From contig CAUYUJ010017660.1 of the NCBI GenBank assembly GCA_963575745.1, positions 139,001 through 162,500 on the forward strand: 23,500 bases of DNA. The letters are read 5' to 3'. Origin of the DNA: Prorocentrum cordatum (Eukaryota; Sar; Dinophyceae; Prorocentrales; Prorocentraceae). The notes under the pieces were generated by a model. The model was not told the origin of the DNA and did no database searches. It saw only the letters and a list, made by a program, of their open reading frames with translations. The translations under genes and the position numbers were made by a program. This document shows, piece by piece, positions 16,712 to 23,500 of this stretch; the first letter of the stretch is position 1, and each line of letters starts with the position of its first letter.

Positions 16712-16727
16712 CTCAAGCATTTTGGCT
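16712..16727 (+). promoter_or_regulatory. Possible relict spliced-leader sequence before a start codon
   Basis: CTCAAG is followed immediately by CATTTTGGCT, three nt before ATG 16731. The dinoflagellate spliced leader (established knowledge) ends CCATTTTGGCTCAAG. The order seen here, the 3' end of one leader followed by the core of another, is what repeated trans-splicing and retroposition of an mRNA leaves behind. The second copy lacks its CAAG end. A chance match is possible, but position and tandem order favour a relic. Confidence 0.5.
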
Positions 16728-16730
16728 GGT

Positions 16731-18829
16731 ATGGCGTCGGGCCCGCGGCCGAAGCGGTCCCGAACGCACTCCGAGGCATTAGTTGAGGTCCACCGCGGTC
16801 CGTATGTTTCCCAGACAGCATTGTCTCACGTGCTCACTTACGTTCGTGACAATGGTTTGCCAGACGCTGTCTCGCGGGTTTCCCAATATAGGGCGTAGGA
16901 GAAACAGGTGGTCAATGATCGTAACACATATGGCCTTATATTGAATGGCATGCAGATGCCTGTTGGCGACGATAACGATGGGGGCACATTTGAGAATTTG
17001 GGTGTGCAACCCAGGGGCGCTCTTGTACGCCACATGCAAGAAAGCGGGCCATTCAGGCCATTGATGCGCCACCAATTGCAAGAGCACCCATGTTCTTCAG
17101 CTGTGCCTTGGAAGATACTTCTTTATTTCGGTGGTATATCGCCACGCGATCCTCTCGCGAAAGGCAAAGACCACCGTGGTATGGATGCTGTGTACTGGTC
17201 TTTTGCCGAATTCGACGAACACTGGCAAAACGAAGATCTATGGTTCACCCTCAGCGCCACGCGCGTTGCCAAGGTGAAGGATATGCCTGCGGGCATCGGG
17301 CAATATATCCGCATGATGCTCAGCGAGCTTGTTTAAATGGATCGGGTGGCGTTAACTTTGACAACGGGGGTTGCGCTGGATGTACCTGCGTTGTTTGGCG
17401 CAACAACATACGCAGCGATAGTTGCGATATTGGCATGTGTTATCGGAGACGAGGAGGCATTAAGGGAGCTTCATGTGAACAAGGGGGCACGCTGGCTCTA
17501 CGCCCTGCGCAATTGGCAGGAACGTCCTTAACAAGAAATTCGGCTACACACAAGTCGGCAGTTCGGGGACGTACGTTGATGATACCTGCCTTGACAAACG
17601 CAAGCTCGTATACAACACCGACGCGACAGCCGCCGCGATCTTGGAGAGGTTGCGCCCTGATTGGGAGAGGTACCGGCGAGGCGAGCTCACAGACGCGCAA
17701 TGCACATCTGTCACGCAGGTGAAAGGTTGGAGTTTCCATCCAATGCATGTCGCACTGGGCCCGTTTCCTAGATACTTGGTGATGACATTCTTCCGCTTTG
17801 ATTGGATGCGCGTATATTTCGTTAATGGTATTTTTGATCGGGAAGTCAGGGCCCTCCTAGGGCGCAAAGGAGCTGTGCAGCGCCGACGACCACCGCGACT
17901 ATTTCATGAAGTGGACATGGCCATCCAAACACCACTCTGCGGCAACAGTCTGGCAAACGGGGGACTTCCAGGCGAGTGCCTCGCAAGAGATATCTGCGAT
18001 TCCCGTGCTGGCTCTATGCATCAGGCAAGTCATTGTCAATGCATCATCATGCGATGCAGTCGCAGACCAGATAGCAAGCATGCTGGCGTTATGTGACGCC
18101 GTGGCTGTTATTCTCTGCGCGTCGAGGCGATTGCCATGCGCGCGCGACGAGGCTGCGCCAGCAGTGTTGAAACATTTGGAGCTTCACCAGCGTGCATATG
18201 GCGCCAAGTATTGGGTGTATAAGAATCACATGGCTATCCGCTGGGCTGATATGTTTGAGAGGCATGGTGCTTTAACATGTTTTGTCCAAGGGCGGAAACA
18301 TAAGCATGTCAAACTATTCGCACAGGACCACTTGTGCAAGACGAGGCCCGAGAAGGCTGTTGTGATCCAGCCCGCGGCTCAGCACGCGCATGATATACAT
18401 AACATCCGCGGATTGTCACTGGAGTGCGAGTTCGAGTGCGCCACAGCTGCAAGCAAACGTTTGTTGAGTGCTCTGCAGCAGCTGCGGCCGGGCACACATG
18501 CAGCAGTCTCGACCATTGAAGCGCACGCCGAACATGGTGGAACAATCGAACGTGGTGACATAGTTGTGATGGGGCGCGATCGTGGCCACGTTGCAGTCCA
18601 AGTGTGGTTCCACGTGAAATGCGACGGCGATCCGCCGCAGAGCTGAGTTCATATTCTGATTACAAAGTTTGTGCATGCGAGCGAACACTTTTCTAGGCAT
18701 GTTATCGATGATGCCCGCGATCCCGTTCTCATCCCCTTCAGTTCGTTGAAATCTCCAGTGGTTTACAGAGGAGTTGGCGATCATATCGCGTGCATTTGGC
18801 CCGTTGAATACCGTGAGTTGTTCTGTTAG
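16731..18829 (+). pseudogene. Degenerate member of a dinoflagellate multi-copy protein family
   Basis: One protein can be followed from ATG 16731 (ASGPRPKRSRTHSEALVEVH) to TAG 18827-18829. Landmarks are HPCSSAVPWKILLYFGGISP, AVYWSFAEFDEHWQNEDLWF, a PCAIGRNVLNKKFGYTQVGS stretch, FFRFDWMRVYFVNGIFDREV, MKWTWPSKHHSAATVWQTGD, YGAKYWVYKNHMAIRWADMF, and FVQGRKHKHVKLFAQDH. From memory this series is typical of a hypothetical protein repeated many times in dinoflagellate genomes and possibly transposon-linked; no search was run. Defects are in-frame TAG 16896-16898, TAA 17334-17336 and TGA 18644-18646, with one-base shifts near 17485 and 17865. The Cys/His-rich centre could bind metal. It starts about 155 bp after the host gene stop on the same strand. 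Loss of function or read errors are both possible. Confidence 0.65.
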
Positions 18830-19090
18830 CGCATACTTTGAAACAAAAGCAACGACATCGATATGCAACGAAAGCAACATGCAATGCCGAAAAACAAAAT
18901 GCCTCCAAACAACCCTCAAGTAAAGCCAACAAGACAAACACGCCACTCCCAACAACTCCAACACGGTAACTAGTTATAACGAGTTACAAACTAGTTAAAA
19001 CTCCAGCAAATTATTACTAACCGACGCGTTCCTTGACGCGAAGTTTCAGAAGAATGGGCTCGTTGTATCAAGGAGATAGCCACGCTGTAA
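18830..19090. other. AT-rich spacer with a palindrome
   Basis: No plus-strand gene is seen. The stretch is A-rich (18835-18960). A minus-strand frame of 182 codons (18964-18416) crosses it but mostly mirrors the end of the plus-strand pseudogene and is treated as a shadow. Confidence 0.4.
18967..18997. repeat. Inverted repeat TAACTAGTT...AACTAGTTA
   Basis: Perfect 9-bp arms (18967-18975 and 18989-18997) flank a 13-nt centre, ATAACGAGTTACA, which itself contains GTTA/TAAC words. It lies in the AT-rich gap between two plus-strand genes, where a terminator or 3'-processing role is conceivable but unproven. Confidence 0.6.
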
Positions 19091-20362
19091 TTGGTTCGCT
19101 GCATCATTGATGCTGACGTGGTGGATTCCGCCCTTAAGCAGAAGATGTGTCAGGCCATCACGAATGTGGTGGAGGTGCATGGTCGCGGATGGATTCCTTC
19201 TAGTGGTGAGGATCTGGCCGCCATGATGCGAACTGGCAGACATCCACGAGAAGTCGTCCGACATTTGACCCAAACGCCTCACAATGGATGCACATTTCGG
19301 ACCACCGCCATTCGCATAGTCTCTGATTCGGCGCGTCAGTTTCGCAATGTACACGAGAAGAAGCTCGGTGGTTCTGCAAGACTTCAATATTTCATGCGGG
19401 GGGATCTTCAAGGTCTGGATGCAGATATAAAGGAGGGTGCTTGCGAAAGATCGCTCCTGCAACATATGGTAAAACAAGATTTGTGGGATAATCGGATTTC
19501 GCCCCGTACTGGAAGTTTCGCCCCGGGCCAGCACGCGCCCATGCAATTCATATTTTGGTCCCTGAATGGTATTTCTGATGGGCACCAGTGTAACCTGGGG
19601 GGCCCAGGGGGCGCCGAGCCTCAAATGCTACTTGATGCCCGGCCCCTTCTTCGAAACAGCCGAGAGAATGATCGACGAGGCTGTGAATCGCTCCAAGACG
19701 GGAGCAATCCAGATATGTTACGTTGGCGGGGATCATCGATGTTGGCAATCGGAAAATGGCACATTCAAGATGAATGCCATGTGGGATGATATCGCCACTT
19801 TGCTGCGGGCACGTATGCACCTGTGCATTGAACGGTGCAAGGCTGTGGGGATTCAGCCTAGAATGATGGTTTTGGATGGCGCTTGTCTGTATCGGAGATG
19901 GCATCACACCCCGTTTGATGCATGCCATTTTGTCGATCAGCATGAATCCGACACATTGGACACACGTGGTGCACTGGCAGGGATTGCTGGGGCGAGATAA
20001 GTGCGGATCATATGCTGAAAGCGGCAAAATTTGCGACCTGGTTCTTCTGTCAGCCCTCTGGCGGCTCAGCCGCCCAGGGGTGGATCTGCGATAATGAGCT
20101 GCGAGAGGACGGCTTTGCAACGATTGAAGCTACATGTGACGAGCACGTGTCTCACTGGGCTAATTGGTGTTCTACCGGGGACGGTGCTCCGACGTCGATT
20201 TTGGGAGCGCCCCCGTTCGCTGAGCCACTATTGCAAAGCTCATTCCCGGCTGCCTCGACTGGCGCGGGACAGGGGGCGCGACGTTCCTTGTTCTCCCCGG
20301 GGTGGCGAGATTTATTTCGATGGAAACTGGGCATCAGATCTATTTGCAATGGGGTGACTTGA
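19091..20362 (+). pseudogene. Unknown gene spread over three frames
   Basis: The first part starts near 19091 (VRCIIDADVVDSALKQKMCQ) and reads well to about 19560 (GACERSLLQHMVKQDLWDNR). After a one-base change near 19565 the next frame reads SVTWGAQGAPSLKCYLMPGP, AERMIDEAVNRSKTGAIQIC, and QPRMMVLDGACLYRRWHHTP up to TAA 19998-20000. After another change near 19990 it reads DHMLKAAKFATWFFCQPSGG and DNELREDGFATIEATCDEHV, petering out near 20250. The three parts are contiguous and equally protein-like, so one original gene is likely. The FFETAERMIDEAV and CHFVDQHESDTLDT parts are not recognised. The first residues may be internal, because no good start is obvious. Confidence 0.45.
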
Positions 20363-20579
20363 ATTTCTTTCTCACGAGGAGCTTGCCATGCACTCCTGGC
20401 GCGCCCTCTGAGGGGGGAGACGTGCGGCGTACAGGGGAAAAGGTCCTCATTGGTCGGTTCATGCAACAAGCGATCGTTTTTTTTTTTGGGGGGGGGAGGC
20501 ATCTCAACCCAGCTCTCAGCCCCCCGCCCAATCTGCCAAACGGGCGGTTTGGCGAGCCTCGGGGGCGCAGCCCTTAGCC
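20363..20579. other. Intergenic stretch with homopolymers and a small hairpin
   Basis: No gene is seen. It holds a T11-G9 junction at about 20477-20496 and a perfect 7-bp-arm hairpin, GCCAAAC-GGGCG-GTTTGGC, at 20535-20553, 27 bp before the next start codon. Confidence 0.5.
20535..20553. repeat. Small perfect hairpin
   Basis: The arms GCCAAAC and GTTTGGC surround GGGCG. G/C-rich sequence surrounds it. It could be structure in a 5' leader of the gene starting at 20580. Confidence 0.55.
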
Positions 20580-22818
20580 ATGCAAGGTGATCAGTTGCAA
20601 GTCAGCCCCGGAGGAGCGGTGCCAACCGCTGGCTCTGCCGGCACAGCCTCGCACAGTCCGGGTGGCGCAGGGGCTGGGGGGCTGGTCGGGCCTGGCGCAG
20701 CCACGAGTCCAACCAAGCACCGGGCGCGGTCAGTTGAACCTACTAGGGCACTGGCCGCTGTTTCTCCCCCGGCCCACTGGGAGCGATTACTATAGCAGAA
20801 GTTCCTTGCCTTCCAGAAAGGGACACAGCTAGGCAAGAAAAAGAAGACATCTCCTCCTGTTGGATCCGATCATGTGCGCAGATGGCCCATTGAGTTGCCG
20901 CATCAGTCTGCGATCGGAGTGACTGAGGGGCATGAGTTACCTCCCTGAAGCCCTTGAATGCTAGGGGGCTGGCTAATCGCCTCTGCAGCGATAATAATTT
21001 GCGGCCAGGAGGAAACTATGATCAATTTTTGCAGAAGGCCAGGAACAATGAAACATTCGTGCATAGTGAAACTTGCAAACGCTTGTGTGTGCCATCGAAC
21101 GGAGAAACGTGGTTGGCGGATCAATTGTTTCGAGACAGTACGGAGCGACCGATCTATCTGCGGAGTATGTGATCCTGAATTGGGTGAAATTCTTTATTGC
21201 ACGACGTCATCTCACGGTGGCAGGGGAAGCGAGAACGATTGCTGACCGCATCGCGTGGGAAAAGGCAGCAATTATTGAACGCTCAGAGAAGGAGCAATGC
21301 GTCCAATTGACGCTACCTCTTAGAGTGAAAGAAGATAGTTGGGAATCATTGGTTTCAAACAAGAATTGGACAAGGCAGTCCCACGGGGCATCCGTTGGGA
21401 CGTTTCGTTCGCTCCTGGAAGGATGCCAAATCTTTCCCTCGGACCCCGAGTGCGGGGGAAATGTGAAGAAGTCAAACATTCGAATCTATTCCTTCGCATG
21501 CCCTGACGTTGGCCCTTCGATCCACGCGCGATGCGCGATGGCGGAAGAGACTTTCAACGATGGGTATTGGAACGCTGTCGAGATTGTATTTTGGAGTTGT
21601 CCGGAGCCCGCTGCTGGTGGAGGTGGTCCAACGCAACAGTGCGTTGAAGATGCAGATCAGGTAGTAATGACTGAGATGCGTATTTGCCATTGGCACCCCG
21701 CCGCTTTCTCTGCGTGCGGGGGTGGCGCTTGGACGCCAATGCGAAGTTTAATGGGAGACGGCGAAGCTGTTGACAAAGACTTCAGCGTTGAAAGGGCGAA
21801 GAACCAAGGGAGAGCTGAAGTGATAGACAAAGTCCGGAATCAGCAATGCCAATGGGTTCCTGACCTCTTTCCAATAGCTTGGCAGGAGAATGCTTCGCCG
21901 TACCTTGAATGCGATCCTTCAATGGAAAATGCATGGGAATATGTGGAAAGCAGAGGTTGCAAACTCAAGTTTGAACTCCCGTTTTTGGACGGAGCAAACG
22001 AAGGGAGAAAACGCGCGGCCGATGGCCGAGAGGAAGCTGAGGCCAAGCCGCCGGCACAGCCGGCGGGCGGGTCTGCTTCAAGCGCAGCCAGGCCGCCCCC
22101 GCGTTTTGGTGTTAATCAGGAGCCGAAACCTCAGCCGCCTAAATCAGCCAGACCTCCTGTGCCGCCTGTTCATATGGGCCAGGGAGACATGGCGGCTGCC
22201 GGGTCGGGTAACGACTCTCAAGAAGGGGGCTTGCCTCCCACGGCACCGCCGCCAGGAGACAGGAATCCTTGGGAACCATTGTCAGATGACGCGTCGAAGC
22301 CGCCTCCGCCCGCCCCTGGACCTGCTTCGAAGTCACTGGCCAAGCCAGGCGACCCCTGTTGATCAGAGGCCCAAGGCAGTGGCGAAGGCGCCTCCGCCCG
22401 ATGTTCGGCCCCAATGGAAACCCTTTATGAGAGATGCTACGCCTCCAGCGCCGACGGGAACGCCGGGGGCCGGAAGTTCGAAGGACTTGACTACACCTCC
22501 GACGCCACCCCCCTTCATTTGTAGCATGACAAAAAGGCGTCTGGTACGCCCACGGAGGCGCAACATGAGCAGCCCGGCGTAGCTTCAGTTAGCCAGAAAA
22601 CCATCGAGGTGGATGCCCCAGGGGGGCTCAGAACTTCATTGCTTGACTTGCTGGACCCCCCTACTGCGGAACCGTTTTGGAATGGCCCGCAGTCCTCTCA
22701 GCCAGAAAGTATCAGTGATCCACTTGGCGGGGGTGGCGGGCGCGCCCGACCCTTGAAATGTGCTGCGGCCGCGGCAAGGTGGCCGCCGCGTGACCGCGGG
22801 GCCGGGCTGGGGGTTTGA
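20580..22818 (+). pseudogene. Unknown gene with Pro-rich C-terminus, broken by a stop and shifts
   Basis: The trail begins at ATG 20580 (QGDQLQVSPGGAVPTAGSAG). It meets in-frame TAG 20793-20795, continues in frame (QKFLAFQKGTQLGKKKKTSP) to about 20945, and shifts to ALNARGLANRLCSDNNLRPG and LFRDSTERPIYLRS. It shifts again near 21165 into the longest clean part (21170-22350): VILNWVKFFIARRHLTVAGE, MAEETFNDGYWNAVEIVFWS, WVPDLFPIAWQENASPYLEC. It then enters a Pro/Ala-rich tail, with shifts near 22355 and 22525 (beside A5), ending TSLLDLLDPPTAEPFWNGPQ and TGA 22816-22818. There is no known domain. A Trp/Cys-rich globular core with a Pro-rich, disordered tail is what can be seen. Confidence 0.5.
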
Positions 22819-22909
22819 AGTAAGTGTCCTTTGTGGTTGGCGATTTCCCAGGGACCCCTGCCTTTTATGCCGCTCTGGGCTTTGCTGATCGCCGTGTCGC
22901 GTTGCTGTC

Positions 22910-23155
22910 GTTGTGCAAGTGGTGTCGCCTTGCTTCCGCGCCGCGCTGTCAGGGCGTAGCGCTGCGTTGCGCCCATCGTGCTCCATCCGTCGTTGTGCAA
23001 GTGGTGTCGCCTTGCTTCCGCGCCGCGCTTTCAGGGCGTAGCGCTGCGTTAGCCCCATCGTGCTCCATCTGTCGTTGTGCAAGTGGTGTCGCCTTGCTTC
23101 CGCGCCGCGCTGTCAGGGCGTAGCGCCGCGTTAGCCCCATCGTGCTCCCCCTCTC
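22910..23155 (+). repeat. Three tandem copies of an 82-bp unit
   Basis: Units start at 22910, 22992 and 23074, each beginning GTTGTGCAAGTGGTGTCGCC. They differ by a few substitutions (for example GCTGTCAGG versus GCTTTCAGG). Because 82 is not a multiple of three, the repeat is not selected as a protein repeat. It lies about 90 bp after the preceding gene's stop. Confidence 0.92.
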
Positions 23156-23219
23156 GCAATGGGAAGGGCTGGGGGGGAGTGAGGTAGGATTAGATGTGGC
23201 GCGAGCGCGCCTAGCTTGT

Positions 23220-23400
23220 CCTTCCCCTCTCGCCCCCCTCCCTTTCCTCCTCCTCCCCCTTCTCCTTTTTCTCCTCCTTCTTCCCCCCCTTCCTTGTCGT
23301 CGTTGTCGTGGTTGTCGTCGTCGTCGTCGTCGCCCTTGTCGTCGTCGTCGTCCTCCTCTTCCTCGTTCCCCTGCTCCTGCTCTGCCTCGCGGCCTCGCAG
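23220..23400 (+). repeat. Polypyrimidine tract with (GTC)n microsatellite
   Basis: One strand is almost pure C/T from about 23220 to 23295 (CCTCCTCCCCCTTCTCC-type). GTC triplets follow (about 23297-23350), then more C/T-rich sequence. Mirror-like C/T runs can form triplex DNA. Confidence 0.75.
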
Positions 23401-23500
23401 CCTCCATTCTCCTCTCGCCGCTGTGGCCCTGGATTGGGGGCGCGGCGGCCCTGGGGTGCCCAGCCGGCCCCCTTCCGCTGCAATGCAGCCATGCAGCTGC

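Larger units (their letters stand above)
22819..23500. other. Repeat-dominated right end
   Basis: Apart from the 82-bp tandem repeats and the polypyrimidine/TCG tract, no gene is seen. Frames on either strand here follow repeat periodicity or give Arg/Gly runs. Confidence 0.5.

Noticed and set aside
18416-18964. 182-codon minus-strand frame
   Set aside because: It is partly antisense to the end of the multi-copy-family pseudogene, whose plus-strand frame continues to 18829 with better protein character.
22910-23155. CRISPR array
   Set aside because: The 82-bp units abut directly with no unique spacers, no cas genes are present, and the setting is eukaryotic.
1-23500. Alternative genetic code (stop reassignment)
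   Set aside because: All three stop codons occur in frame and also act as ends of other frames, and frame shifts accompany them; a single reassignment does not fit.
1-23500. tRNA or rRNA genes
   Set aside because: No cloverleaf with T-arm GTTCGAATC-like signals and no conserved rRNA words were seen on reading; a covariance-model search was not possible.

Overview
The window looks like nuclear DNA of a dinoflagellate-type alga (inference from sequence style, not from a search). It is GC-rich and full of simple repeats, its coding stretches mostly run along one strand, and it holds proteins built from Gly-Gly-Lys-Gly units. A spliced-leader-like motif sits just before one start codon. One gene resembles, from memory, a protein family repeated many times in dinoflagellate genomes. 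No bacterial operon signals, rRNA or tRNA were seen. Prorocentrum-like origin is a guess.

The centrepiece is an almost fully intact tyrosine-recombinase retrotransposon of the DIRS superfamily at 8231-16279, coded on the minus strand. In its own sense it reads: 166-bp repeat A1; ORF1 with membrane segments and coiled coil; a gag-like region; reverse transcriptase and RNase H; a domain resembling a cytosine-C5 methyltransferase; a tyrosine recombinase; then repeats B1, A2 and B2. This A1-ORFs-B1-A2-B2 order is the split-direct-repeat layout known from PAT and Ngaro elements. The element sits inside a plus-strand gene. Its 8049 bp are a multiple of three, and removing exactly that stretch joins the two host reading frames with no target-site duplication.

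Left of the element: a broken unknown gene (1-828); two divergent, degenerate paralogues encoding GGKG/YYDGGKG repeat proteins (921-1848 minus; 2746-3693 plus) that share a KYIEW motif; a cluster of three 29-nt hairpins (4001-4121); about 1.2 kb of triplet microsatellite; small genes, one with a plausible 78-nt intron (6232-6822); and the 5' part of the interrupted host gene (6993-8230).

Right of the element: the 3' part of the host gene (16280-16574); a degenerate copy of the multi-copy family with three in-frame stops and two frameshifts (16731-18829), preceded by a possible tandem spliced-leader relic; two further multi-frame unknown genes (19091-20362; 20580-22818); three 82-bp tandem repeats; and a polypyrimidine/TCG tract.

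A theme of the whole window is long, protein-like reading frames broken by isolated stops (all three codons) and by one-base shifts, many beside homopolymers. Pseudogene decay, assembly error and, less likely, readthrough or RNA editing are the competing explanations.
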